This document shows, piece by piece, positions 1 through 10,233 of a stretch of 64,000 nucleotides of DNA. The stretch is from Oxyruncus cristatus (taxonomy: Eukaryota > Chordata > Aves > Passeriformes > Cotingidae). The stretch covers positions 503,437 to 567,436 of the forward strand of contig VXAY01002210.1 in the NCBI GenBank assembly GCA_013399855.1, in the 5' to 3' direction. Below the pieces are notes generated by a model that saw only the letters and a list, made by a program, of their open reading frames with translations, was not told the origin of the DNA and did no database searches. The position numbers were made by a program, and so were the translations under genes. Every line of letters starts with the position of its first letter. Within the stretch, counting starts at the first letter, position 1.

Positions 1-2171
1 CACAGTGTCTCCCACACATCCCAGAGAAAGACCACTGGTCCATAACATCCCTCTAACTGGAAACAACTGCTTAGATTAATGGAGCAAAACACAAAAGCAG
101 AACAGTATTGAGCAACTTTGGCTTAATGAACAACAAATCTCATTATTATCATTACAATGGCATAGACAGGGTAGGGAAAGACTCATCCTCACCTCCACCT
201 CTTTCTGTGTCCCGCCAATAAATGAAGGAATGAAAGCCTGTCCATTTTACAGCAAAGTCAGGTCTTCCTCTACACTTTCCTCCCCCCCCCCCAACAGGCA
301 GGTGTTAGTTCCCCAGGCTGCAATTAGTGAGCATGTTTTTAATTCCCAACAGCCTGAACGACAGGAGATATTCAAGGCAGGCGTGCTGAAAAACATGACA
401 CAACCCAAACAACATAGATAACTACCCAAAATCCCAATGAGTAACTTGATGAGGGACACAAACACTTGAAATCTTGCATAAAATCCCACAGCACATGGAA
501 AACATTAGTAAAGAAAGGCACCACCTCGAGGAAAAAGCCAGACATGCCCAGCTTTAGGCAGCATTGGGCAGTTTGGTGGTCTCCAACCCATCACAGCTCT
601 GTGCTGACACTGCAGCTGGTTTATAACTCTCATCGAGATCTCAGGCTGAGATCTCCAGCCACAAAGCCTCTTTCATGCTCCACGTTGCATCTGGTCAGTT
701 TAATTCAGAATCTGAGGCCCAGCTTTCTCTGGGAATGGGGTGGTGGTGTGGGGTAACGCCTCCGAGTGCTGGGTTCAGCCCAGGCTGTGCTGTTCTGTAA
801 CCCTGAAGTCCTGCTTACCTGTTTCACCCAGCGCTGTGATACTTCTTATATCATCCATGGTCTGCCAGATGCATCTGTTTGGGACGTGACACGGTGTGGT
901 CTGATGCTCTGAAGGACTTGTTGCTGGAAGGGGATGCCCCTCTGTGATGCATCAGAGATGTGCTGGTGTTTATTTGTGCCATATGCCTGTGTACTATACA
1001 TACCAAATGTTGCATTCCAGGTTTATCGTGTGTAATGATTAGTAATCCATGAAAAAGCTGAGAGCCCAAACAATGCATGGCTTAATTAAATGAGACAGAG
1101 CCAGCTTTTGTTTTCATGTGGGGAAGAAAGGCATTTTGTCAAGGCTAGACTCACGCTGATGAAAACTAATGGAAAACTGTCCTTTCCCAGCCCATGTAAC
1201 ACTTATGGTGAATTATCTGGAGGTTGTGGCCTGCTGAAGCACCCCCAGCAGGGATATTAGTGACAAAGGGATTAGATCTCACTGCTTTTCTCTCTCATTT
1301 TTTTGCTCAATGGGGTATTTTTTAGTTTCCTTTCCAGTGCTGCCCCAGCAGGTAAGGAGTCAGTGGGACTGTGTGATGCCCTGGAAGAGGCAGCCCTGTC
1401 CTTTTGTCACGTGCTCAGAGCAGATCTCCACAAGCAAAGGAGATGCTGAGAACATTCTGTGGGATTCGTTCAGCTGACCCTTCTCAGGAACAGTCATCTT
1501 CTCCTTTGTCTGCTCCTCGTCTGCCAATCTGCGTTGGCAGGGGCTGTGAGAAGGCAGGGAAAGGAGTTAAATCCCTAAAACTGATCAATTTATGGACAAT
1601 TGCTATATCTGACTAATCACTGTTGCTTAATTAGTGCTCTCGCTGAGTAGGTGTTACACATCCCACATGGTTCTGCAGTGGCTACTCCACCTTGTTATCA
1701 GTAGTGGAGCTTGTCCTGCTCAGTGCCTTGATCCTTCCACAACATCCTCAAACTGATCAGTTTATGGACACATTTTGCTATATCTGACTAATCACTGTTG
1801 CTTAATTAGTGCTCTCGCTGAGTAGGTGTTACACATCCCACATGGTTCTGCAGTGGCTACTCCACCTTGTTATCAGTGGTGGAGCTCGTCCTGTCCTTGA
1901 TGCTTCCACAACACCCTTCCCTAATTTCTTGTGTGTTTGTGTGCTGTAGCTCCACACAGCACCCCCCCAAAAAAACCCCCTTTAGCCCATTCTGAACCCT
2001 CACCTTTTCTCACCAACCCCCCCAACACACACACACCCATTTCTCACACCGCCTGTAGGACACACAGCGCAGCACCCCAGACCTCCAGCAACCGGTGAAG
2101 TGCAACCTGGGAATCTCTGCCCTGGAGATCCGGGTGCCAGGGATCCTCACCTTCTGCTCCAACCCCAACAG
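1..2171 (+). other. ADGRB2 intron upstream of TSR1 exon (5' end outside window)
   Basis: No coding exon is recognisable here. The stretch holds a C8+ run near 283, a 172-bp tandem duplication at 1577-1916, and a C/A-rich tract at 1960-2040 just before the polypyrimidine tract of the next exon. The preceding ADGRB2 exon, expected to encode part of the N-terminal domain, must lie before position 1. Confidence 0.7.
1577..1916. repeat. Tandem duplication, two units of about 172 bp
   Basis: The segment beginning CTGATCAATTTATGGAC at 1581 reappears at 1753 (CTGATCAGTTTATGGAC), and the two units stay aligned through the phrases TAATCACTGTTGC, GAGTAGGTGTTACAC and CTTCCACAACA. Differences are a few substitutions and small indels. 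It is intronic and noncoding. Confidence 0.95.
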
Positions 2172-2336
2172 GTGACCCTGCAGCAGAGGAATGGTCCCCC
2201 TGGAGCGTGTGCTCGACCACCTGCGGGGAGGGCTGGCAGACCAGGACCAGGTTCTGCGTGTCGTCTTCCTACAGCACCCAGTGCAGTGGCCCCCTCCGGG
2301 AGCAGAGACAGTGCAACAACTCTGCCGTGTGCCCAG
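2172..2336 (+). CDS. ADGRB2: ADGRB2 exon: thrombospondin type 1 repeat 1
   Basis: Exon of 165 bp, phase 1 in and phase 1 out. The acceptor is CCAACAG at 2165-2171 and the donor is GTATCT from 2337. It encodes a TSR starting [13 protein letters not shown] and ending NNSAVCP, with the six expected cysteines. WSPW is a C-mannosylation motif, and CSTTCGEG fits the CxxS/TCxxG O-fucosylation motif, both standard for TSRs. In BAI receptors the TSRs are extracellular and mediate ligand binding and anti-angiogenic activity. The first codon (Gly) is split with the upstream exon. The exon begins GT directly after the acceptor AG; this fits the phase and the expected GDPAAEEW start. A CR1 fragment begins 84 bp after the donor. 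Confidence 0.93.
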
Positions 2337-2420
2337 GTATCTGTGGGCACCAGGGGAAGGGAGATGCATGGAGGATTGACTGCCTGTGGTATCCCCACTG
2401 TGGTACTTCTGGAAAACACT

Positions 2421-2572
2421 GGCACAGGGAAGTTGTGGCTGCCCCGTCCCTGGCCGGGGTTGGACGTGGCTTTGAGCAACCTGGTCCAGTGGACGGTGTT
2501 GCTGCTCATGGCAGAGGGTTGGACTAGGCGATCTTTTAGGTCCCTTGCAATCCAAACCATTCTATGATTCTT
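2421..2572 (+). repeat. CR1 LINE 3' end fragment
   Basis: Recognised by GGCACAGGGAAGTTGTGGCTGCC, the TGGAGC/TTGAGCAACCTGGTC block, the CATGGCAGAGGGTTGGAC block and the terminal CCATTCTATGATTCTT tail. It is 5'-truncated and noncoding. It accounts for the open frames on both strands around 2100-2567 that continue past the exon. Confidence 0.93.
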
Positions 2573-3118
2573 GAAGGAAGATGTTTCTTGTTCCCTCTTC
2601 CTTCTCTTTTCTTCCTTAAAGCCTCACACAGAGACCCCTGTTAGACCAAGCACCATGAGATGGGCACCTGTTTTGCCTGGTGTGGACAATTCCACACTGC
2701 CTAAAGTCCATGAACACAGGACACCTGAAAGGCAGGTGCCCTTTGGGGTATTTCCAATATGGGGCAGATTGGGAAAGATCTCATCCATGAGAGTGATTAC
2801 TCACAGGGAATGTGGCTTTCCAACCTTAGATATCAGCTTTTCAGGGTGAGCTTAAAAAAACCCCAAACAAAATATCAGTGAGACCCTTCCCTTGCCTCCA
2901 TAGTGTTTTAACTTTCCTCCCCTTTTTTTTTTGTTTTGGGAAAAAGAAGCACCAGGTGACTCAGTTGCTCAGATTCCAACACTGGGGATCAGCAACAACC
3001 AGTGCAAAATCAGCATGAAACACTCAGGATGTGGGTAGCTGATGAACTGAGAAATCCATCACCTCTGTTTTCATACTCCTTCTCCCACAATTTTGATGAA
3101 ATAGTATATTCTGGGGAG

Positions 3119-3436
3119 ACTGGAGCCTACTAGAAAGATGGAGAGGGACTTTTTACAAGAGCAGGTAGTGAGACGACAAGGGGGCATGGCTTCAAACTGA
3201 GAGGAGTTTTAGATTGGATATCAGGAAAAAATTTTTCCCTCTGAGGGTGGTGAGGCCCTGGCACAGGTGGCCCAGAGAAGCTGTGGCTACCCCATCCCTG
3301 GGAATGTTCAAGACCAGATTGGATGGGGCTTGGAGCAACCTGGGATAGTGGAAGGTGTCCCTGCCCATGGCGGGGGTTGGAGCAAGACGGTTTTTAAGGT
3401 CCCTTCCAACCCCCGCCATTCTACTATTCTATGATT
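3119..3436 (+). repeat. CR1 LINE 3' end
   Basis: Sense CR1 3' UTR from the GGAGAGGGACTTTTTACAAGAG block through GAGGCCCTGGCACAGG and CTGCCCATGGCGGGGG to the TTCTACTATTCTATGATT tail. Confidence 0.95.
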
Positions 3437-3848
3437 ATTTGGAAGATTTATGCTGTCTAATTGTGTTATTGGTGTCTCCTGACCAGCAACATCAATGTCC
3501 AAAAGCAACTCTACAACAGTGAAACCACCACCTGTGGTGAAAACACCATCCATGTTCTTTGCTGTATTTCCTTCTCTAGTTATCCCTTGTCATGCTCAAG
3601 GCCTGGTGACAATTAGCTTGGAACACCCTTTCCTGACACTGGGGCATCAGTCACTGCTGGCAACTGATGATGGACTGGAAAAGTACCTGTTTTTTGGGGT
3701 TTCTTTTCTCCTGTAATGTTATTGATTTGGCATTTGCTTTTCCAGTAAAGCTGGAAGGGATGAAGTCCCTCCAGAGAGATCAGTGCGTTCTTATAACATT
3801 TGGTTTCTAGAGATTACAGTGACTAAACTTCCATAAATATCTTGGCCA

Positions 3849-3892
3849 GATTAGATTAGATTAGATTAGATTAGATTAGATTAGATTGGAGA
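3849..3892. repeat. (AGATT)n microsatellite
   Basis: About seven to eight uninterrupted AGATT pentamers, followed by degenerate TTAGATTA-type copies to about 3945. Confidence 0.93.
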
Positions 3893-4329
3893 AGATTAGA
3901 TTAACATAAATTAGCAGGCTAATTAGATTAGGTTAATATAGGCTAGATTTCTAATTCCAGGAGTTAGCAGTGATGGTTTGAGCACTGTTGGAGCTTGTTG
4001 CCCATTCCATTTTAATCTTCCAAGTCTCCCTACCTTTGCCCCTGTGGTCTCACTGATCTGTGACAGTAACCAAGAATACAGCTTTCCTGACAGATTTAAA
4101 ATCTTGTAGCCTTTTACAATTCAATGAGAAAACGTGTTGAAGGACAGAAATAAGCGTAAGAAGTGAAAAAATGATGGTGATGCTGCTTCCTTAACTGTAG
4201 AGGGGGTTTGTACCCCTCATATTTTACTCAAAAAAGGATGTTTTAGCTCATAAAACCTAAAAAAAAAACCACATAGGGTGAATTAAAACCACACTGTGAT
4301 CTATCTCAAAGACTGGAAAGCAACAGGCA

Positions 4330-4670
4330 CCCGGCGTCGATAAAAAACCGCGGCACCAAAACCACGCGATGTTCCCCTTGCACAGTTTTGGGTCGGTTTG
4401 TTCTCGGCCTTCCCACGCGTTCCGGGCGGGAAGACGCTGTGCCCCGGTGGCGCTCGCCCGCTGCCTCAGGCCCTCCCTGGGGGAGGAAGCTCACTCCTTC
4501 TGCTTCCCCCCGCTCCCCGCAGTTCACGGCACCTGGGACGAGTGGTCTCCGTGGAGCTTGTGCTCCTCCACGTGTGGGAGAGGCTACAGGGACCGGACCC
4601 GCACCTGCAAACCCCCCCAGTTCGGCGGGAACCCCTGCGAGGGCCCCGAGAAGCAAACCAAGTTCTGCAA
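4330..4670. other. CpG-rich block spanning the TSR2 exon
   Basis: CpG dinucleotides are frequent here (for example CCGGCGTCGAT, CCGCGGC, ACGCGTTCCGGGCGGG, GGTGGCGCTCGCCCG), unlike the flanking intron, where they are rare. The block covers the last 190 bp of the intron and the exon. It could be an intragenic CpG island; promoter activity cannot be judged from sequence alone. Confidence 0.6.
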
Positions 4671-4687
4671 CATCGCGCTTTGCCCAG
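4523..4687 (+). CDS. ADGRB2: ADGRB2 exon: thrombospondin type 1 repeat 2
   Basis: Exon of 165 bp, phase 1 to 1. The acceptor is CTCCCCGCAG (ends 4522) and the donor is GTAAGG from 4688. It encodes (V)[13 protein letters not shown] through FCNIALCP with six cysteines. WDEW and WSPW form overlapping C-mannosylation motifs, and CSSTCGRG is an O-fucosylation motif. [16 protein letters not shown] is the typical variable loop. Its codons are more G+C rich than those of the later exons, in line with the CpG-rich block around it. Confidence 0.94.
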
Positions 4688-6274
4688 GTAAGGACAGTGA
4701 CAGATTAAAAGCCTCCCCTCCACCGTCCCAGCAGGTCTCCCCGGCTCTGCAAACGCCCTCACGTAGCTCTGCCGGGTCCGTAGGTGAGTCCAAGGAAATG
4801 CTGCACAGCCTGAGCTGTGCAGGATCCCGAGCAGGATCCTCTGTAAGGAATGGGCTTGCTGAGGGAGCAACCCAAAGGTGATTTCTGGGCTTATTCAGCT
4901 CAGGTTTGTCTTAGGCTCAGTTTTTTTTCCTCTGTAATCTCTCCCAGAGGGCACATTACACTGGTTGGATCTATTTCCAAGGCCATCTTAAGCTTCTCAC
5001 CTGTTCTCTCCATTGAATGGTTTAAAGTTCTTTTGCCTGTGCTTATTGTTGTGCTGGATTTAATTAATAGTTCTACTTGCTAGTAATATATGTGCATTAA
5101 CTCACTATATATGCAAGTTTAATTCACCATACATGGAAGTTTTCTCTGTAGCTGATCCTGCTTTGGGTGGTGAGATGGACTAAGACTCCTGATAGCCTTC
5201 CAGGCCAAATTTTAATGCTTTTAAGCACCTTTTCCCTGCCTCTAGATTTCAATTCCAGGTGCCTCTCCCTGAGTTTTGCTTTGAAACACCAGAAAGAACC
5301 TCAAGATGAAATCATTTTTACTGCCTGGACCAGACTGGGCCAGGATTTACAACAGAGCACCCCTTAATTTAACTCTGGTTGTCCTGGTGAACACGATCTG
5401 AGCACAGGGGAGCTCCACAAAATTCCCTCCCTCTCCCAGGGTAATGTCAACTGACATTTTTCCAGTTTAATGAGAATCATTATGGGACATTATTATGTCC
5501 CCGGAGGAGGAGAGGGATTGTGGGAGTGATGAGAACTTTGTGAAAACATTAGTGAGAAGCCTCCTGGCATTTCCCATCAAGTTTTCGCTCCAAGTAACTA
5601 TCCTTGGATTTTTTGGCCGCTGCCCAGAAGACTCTACTTGGAATGAGAACATCCCAGACACCAAATCGACTCTGTCATAAAGAAGACAAATTGAAGAAGT
5701 CAGAGCTGGCACTGCTTGGGCAACAAAGCATACCCTGAGTTAACATTGATCCATAATTAATTTAAATACAAATAAATATGTGGAATGAAACAGCGGTGGA
5801 AAAGACAAGCAAGCCCAAACTGCGAAGGCTTCAGCTCTAATTAATGCCACAAAGGCAATCAGGGGCTTGGCAGTGCCAAATGAGAGCGGCGTCGGGGGAG
5901 TCATTGAAGCACAACAATGGGTGTTTGTCACACCAGGCACTCACATTGCTCATTACCACCCTGCTCCGAGGATTTATTACCACAGCTGATGAAAACCCTC
6001 CGCTGCAGGGACAACGGAGCCTTTGTTCCTCAGGAGCAGTGGAAACGCCAAATCCTTCAAAGAGGGAGAAAAGGAGGAAGACAACGCCTGCCTCTGCCCA
6101 GCCAGACTCCAAGGAACATTTCTGATAGACTCACACCGTGGTGGGAACGGTCTTGGCTGTGGCTGGGGTGGAAAACCCTCAGCATCCTGGCCAAGAGGCA
6201 TCTTTCCATCCAGTGCAAGAGGCTGGTGGCCACCTCTGTTCCTCCATTAAAATGTCTCTGAAATTACAACTTGA

Positions 6275-6400
6275 TTAAGTAAAAATAAAAAAAGGGAGAA
6301 TTAAATAAAAGGAAGAAATAAGTAAAAAAAAAAGAATTAAGTAAAATGAAGAAATAAATAAAAGGAAGGGGAAAAAAAAAAGGAAATAAATAAAATTACC
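6275..6400. repeat. A-rich low-complexity tract
   Basis: Degenerate repeats of AAATAAATAAAA and GGAAGAAATAAGTAAAA. The tract directly abuts the start of a CR1 fragment at 6402. Confidence 0.85.
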
Positions 6401-6401
6401 T

Positions 6402-6534
6402 GCTCAAGAAGTGCTTGGACAACACCCTCAGGCACATGGTGGGATTCTTGGGGTGTCCTGTCGAGGGCCAGTTGGATTGGATGATCCTGATGTGTTCCTT
6501 TAAACTCAGCATATTCTACAGTTCTATGATTCTA
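6402..6534 (+). repeat. CR1 LINE 3' end, CACATGGTGGGATTC subfamily
   Basis: Contains GTGCTTGGACAACACCCTCAGG, TTCTTGGGGTGTCCTGT and a GGATGATCCTGATG block ending in TTCTATGATTCTAT. This is the same subfamily as the copy at 17840-18072 and distinct from the CATGGCAGGG type. Confidence 0.85.
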
Positions 6535-6655
6535 TCTCCCACCAAGTGACCAAATTATAAGTTTAGCTCTTTTATTTTCCTACCTCCAAATCCTGACACT
6601 TGTCATAGCCGACCACCACTGTCACAGCGGCAAGGGAGGCTGTTGGTTAATTCAG

Positions 6656-6735
6656 CCTTTTTTTGCTAAATGCAACTTTTTTGGTAAATGCAACTTTTTG
6701 GTAAATACACCTTTTTTCGTCAATTAAACTTTTAA
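6656..6735. repeat. Tandem repeat, unit about 18-20 bp, four degenerate copies
   Basis: The phrase GGTAAATGCAACTTTTT recurs as GCTAAATGCAAC, GGTAAATGCAAC, GGTAAATACACC and CGTCAATTAAAC, each followed by a T run. Confidence 0.88.
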
Positions 6736-6793
6736 TGTGAGAAATACAGTCTCAGTTTTCCAACACTGGGGGAAGTTAATGCGGGGCAGACAT

Positions 6794-7013
6794 CTTTTAT
6801 TAGGAAAGAATTCTTCCCTGGGAGGGTGGGGAGGCCCTGGCACAGGTTGCCCAGAGAAGCTGTGGCTGCCCCATCCCTGAAGGTGTTCAAGGTCAGGTTG
6901 GACAGGGCTTGGAGCAACCTGGGATAGTGGAAGGTGTCCCTGCCCATGGCAGGGAGTTGGAATTGGATGACTCTTAAAGGTCCCTTCCAACTCATACCAT
7001 TTTAAGCTTCTAC
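6794..7013 (+). repeat. CR1 LINE 3' end
   Basis: Starts within the TTAGGAAAGAATTCTTCCC block and runs through GAGGCCCTGGCACAGG and CTGCCCATGGCAGGGAG to a degenerate tail (CATACCATTTTAAGC). Antisense frames of 87-88 residues over it are read-through of the repeat. Confidence 0.95.
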
Positions 7014-8136
7014 AATAAATTCATGGAAACTTAACAGCATTGCCTTGAGTCAGAAAAGCCACGCTAATTTATACCTGGTAGGACCTTCTTTGTGGAGTTT
7101 TGGATCATTTCCAGAGAAGAATCACCTGTCAGACACCTCAACTTGCATTTCCCCTCTTCGGGATTGATAAGCACTGGCACGATGCCTTGAATTTGTGCAC
7201 AATGAAAGCATCAGTCTTGGATTCCTAAAACCCAGCACCTTTTGGAAGTACTTTTCTGCCTGCCTGATTTTTCCCACCTTCTGAGCCCCTCTGAGTTAAC
7301 AGTTGTTCGTTTGGATGGTTTTTGACATTTTTTTCCCTGAGTTTTTGCAAACAAAAAGCTGCTCAGCTGCGATGGGGATTATCCAGGGCTGACGGAGTCC
7401 TTGCAGATCTCACTGGGGACCAGTTTGCATACATTTTTCTTGGACAGGCAAACAAAGCTGAAAAAAACCACAAATGAGCCGCAGTGTGCTTTGAGCTGGA
7501 ATTCAGACTTTTCAGGGATTCAGGTTGTATTTCTGAGTGAGACCTGGCAGCTAATGAGAGCTAAACAGAGCATGATGACCGCTGCTAATGAGCGAAAAGT
7601 GCTGCAGGAACAGCAGAGTGGGTGATGGATCTGTCGATCTGGGACCAATTAGGGTGTAACTGCCACACTCGGGAATGCCTCAGTCCTTACCACATTAATA
7701 AGATGTATTCCTGTTTCTCTCCAACCCCGTGCCCATCATAACCTCCCTCCTCTATTAAATTATCAGAGACACTGCTGTGTAGAGACACATCAAACCTGTC
7801 AGCGTTAATTCAGCTGCGAGAGAAGTACATTGACCACACACACACACTCTGCTCCTGGTCTTGTGTTGGAGCACACCTTTGCTCCCACGTTTCCTGGCTA
7901 TCAGCGTGGATTCCTGTGGATAACATTGTGATTTAAGTTTTCTGCATGTGCTTTCATAAAAAACCAGAGCACTGGATGCTTGAGAAAGTTCTTTCCCTGT
8001 GGACTCGTCCATTGCTTTGGTGAAAAATGGGTTCTTTAAAAAAAAAACCTGCTGATTGCCCCAAATAAGAAATGTCCTGGTAATGTACTGATTCCTTCAA
8101 AGTGCTCAGTGAGAACATGATCCATGCTTTGATGTT

Positions 8137-8256
8137 ACGTTGGGATCAGCAATATTATTACTTTCGACTTTTATGTTGGAACGTGTAATATCAATAATTT
8201 CAACTTCTATGTCTAAACGTGTAATATCAATAATTCCAACTTTTATGGTGTTACGT
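8137..8256. repeat. Tandem repeat, unit 36-44 bp, three copies
   Basis: ACGT-led units begin at about 8137, 8181, 8217 and (partial) 8253. The two central units share ACGTGTAATATCAATAATT and CAACTT..TATG; the first unit is more diverged. Confidence 0.9.
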
Positions 8257-8529
8257 GGAGTGTGGAACACAAAAATGAGCATGTTGCGGCACTTGCATCC
8301 TGTCGGAGCAAAACATTCCAGCTGGAGGCTGCAGAGGGTCCCAACAAACCGCTGTTGCCAAGTTATCCAAACTTTTCTTGGGTGATCTTTGCCCTCTCTC
8401 AGGCTGAAGCCGGTTTGTCCCTCCCTACCTTGATCCGCTGCAGGCGAAGGCTGGAGTGTCTTGCATATCCCTCTTTCCAGAGGGAGCGATTTTCACATTC
8501 CGTTTGTTTTCCTTCTTTGGGCCACTCAG

Positions 8530-8694
8530 TGGACGGCAACTGGAACGAGTGGTCGAGCTGGAGCTCCTGCTCTGCCTCCTGCTCCAACGGGACCCAGCAG
8601 AGGACCAGGGAGTGCAACGGACCCTCCTACGGCGGAGCTGAGTGCCAGGGACACTGGGTGGAGACCAGGGACTGCTTCCTGCGCCAGTGCCCAG
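8530..8694 (+). CDS. ADGRB2: ADGRB2 exon: thrombospondin type 1 repeat 3
   Basis: Exon of 165 bp, phase 1 to 1. The acceptor is GGCCACTCAG (ends 8529) and the donor is GTTGGT from 8695. It encodes (V)[13 protein letters not shown] through DCFLRQCP, with six cysteines, WNEW/WSSW mannosylation motifs and CSASCSNG as the O-fucosylation motif. SNGT adds a possible N-glycosylation sequon. The loop [19 protein letters not shown] closely resembles the BAI2 third repeat as I remember it and helps exclude BAI1 and BAI3. Confidence 0.95.
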
Positions 8695-10068
8695 GTTGGT
8701 CACCAAGGAATTTTTTCTCCCCGGGTCACCTTTCTCTTTTGTGAAGTTTTCCTTCAGGGAAGACTTGCACCCTTTTCAGCAGTGGGGCAGTAATAGGAAG
8801 GTTTAGGTCGTACCAACAGACCATGGCAACCTAAAATCCTCTCTTAGAAGAAAACTCTAAGACTCAGTTTGTGAGTTTTAGGAGCCAGGCATTCCTTGAT
8901 TCCAGCAGCCTGGAATGATTCCAGCACGCCCAGAGTGCCCTGGGGATCAGCTCACCAAAGTGCACACAGAGGTGTCTCCACTACAGCTTCTGTGCTGACA
9001 TTACATTGATGCCTTAAAATCGATATTATATAAAACTTTAGTATGGCTCTTTTAGCTCTTTTAGTACCTTTTAGTACCTACTTTTTTAGCTCTTTAGTAA
9101 CTTCTAGCACCTTCGTACAAGATTTCTGAAAATATTTAACGTTCCTTGCTGAGAATTCCCACGGACAAAGATTTGAGCAAGGTGAAAAACAGCTTATCTG
9201 GAAAAAATGTTCTCGGAGTAAAACATAACAAGGGGCACACCACTTGATATAACCAAGTCAAAACCCAAATAGTAAGCAACAGACTTAGGCCTTGTTCTAG
9301 TTGTGTCACTGAGTTGCTGTGATGCAGCAAAGGAGAAGGTTTCCCTACCTTGCAGACTTGTTGTGAGGGCTAATTAACACTTTTGTGGTGCTTTGATAAA
9401 TGCCATTGTTAATGTAAAAGAAGTAACATTTTGATAAATGTCATTGTTAATGTAAAAGAAGTCACATTTCCACTGAATCCATAAAGATGTTGGGAGAAGA
9501 TACAACTGAATGAGACAGCATCCCATGCCTCTTTCCAAGGCACATGGAACATCAGTGCAATGGAAACAGCTGGAGGGAGGTTTGTTTGATGTTTCTTCAC
9601 ATTTTTTTGCCCAGGGGCTCTGCTGGTCTCTCTAAATCCCTGAGCCACACCTTCTCTGGGAAGGTCTATTTTCACTCCTACGTTGTACATCCCAGCTGAG
9701 CTCCAGCTGTGGACTTTGCGTGGCAGATGTGGTTGAATCCCTGCCCACCTGGAGAGTGTTCATGAGCACAGCCACAAATCTGAGCCCGAGGAGAGAGATA
9801 GGGCTGTTTTTCCAGGCAGTGAGGATACTGAGGAGGAACACAGAAACACCTTTGGCTATCAAAGGGCTGATGCAATGGAAAAGGACATGCTTTGACTTAA
9901 TGTCTGTTGAGGATCAAAGATCCAAGGCAGGAGACCTCCCTTCCCACCAAGCCATGCCCTACTCACCCTGCGTTCCACTGCTCACCTTGAGACCTCTCCT
10001 CCTTCGGTTACAAATTACGTTTGGGACTAAACAGGCTGTTTCTCTCCTGTTTTTTTTTTTGTCTCCAG
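8695..10068 (+). other. Intron between TSR3 and TSR4 exons
   Basis: 1374 bp, no coding signal. It contains a TTTTAGTACCT-like short repeat near 9045-9105 and a 38-bp tandem duplication at 9391-9467. A long T run ending in GTCTCCAG serves the next exon. Confidence 0.85.
9391..9467. repeat. Tandem duplication, 38-bp unit, two copies
   Basis: TTGATAAATGCCATTGTTAA at 9393 recurs at 9431 with one C-to-T change, each followed by TGTAAAAGAAGT(A/C)ACAT. Confidence 0.93.
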
Positions 10069-10233
10069 TGGATGGGAAGTGGCAGGCCTGGGGAGTGTGG
10101 GGCAGCTGCACCGCCACGTGTGGGGGTGGAACTCAGAGACGTGACCGTGTGTGCTACGGACCCTTCTTCGGTGGAGAGACTTGCCAGGGTCCCAAGGAGG
10201 AGTATAAGCAGTGCAATGACAGAAAGTGTCCTG
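10069..10233 (+). CDS. ADGRB2: ADGRB2 exon: thrombospondin type 1 repeat 4
   Basis: Exon of 165 bp, phase 1 to 1. The acceptor follows a T10 run and GTCTCCAG (ends 10068), and the donor is GTAGGT from 10234. It encodes (V)[13 protein letters not shown] through QCNDRKCP with six cysteines, WQAW/WGVW mannosylation motifs and CTATCGGG as the O-fucosylation motif. [15 protein letters not shown] is characteristic of the last BAI2 repeat. The next exon begins with the hormone-receptor domain, so this is the last TSR. Confidence 0.95.

Larger units (their letters stand above)
2337..4522 (+). other. Intron between TSR1 and TSR2 exons
   Basis: 2186 bp with no coding signal. It contains two sense CR1 3' ends (2421-2572 and 3119-3436), an (AGATT)n microsatellite near 3849-3892, and a CpG-rich stretch that begins about 4320 and runs into the TSR2 exon. 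Confidence 0.85.
4688..8529 (+). other. Intron between TSR2 and TSR3 exons
   Basis: 3842 bp, no coding signal. It holds an A-rich tract (6275-6400) abutting a CR1 tail (6402-6534), an 18-20 bp tandem repeat (6656-6735), another CR1 (6794-7013) and a 36-44 bp tandem repeat (8137-8256). Confidence 0.85.

Noticed and set aside
2010..2567. Antisense and alternative-frame open reading frames over the TSR1 exon (up to 181 residues)
   Set aside because: They are shadows of the real exon and the adjacent CR1. The spliced frame is the one with six cysteines and correct borders.
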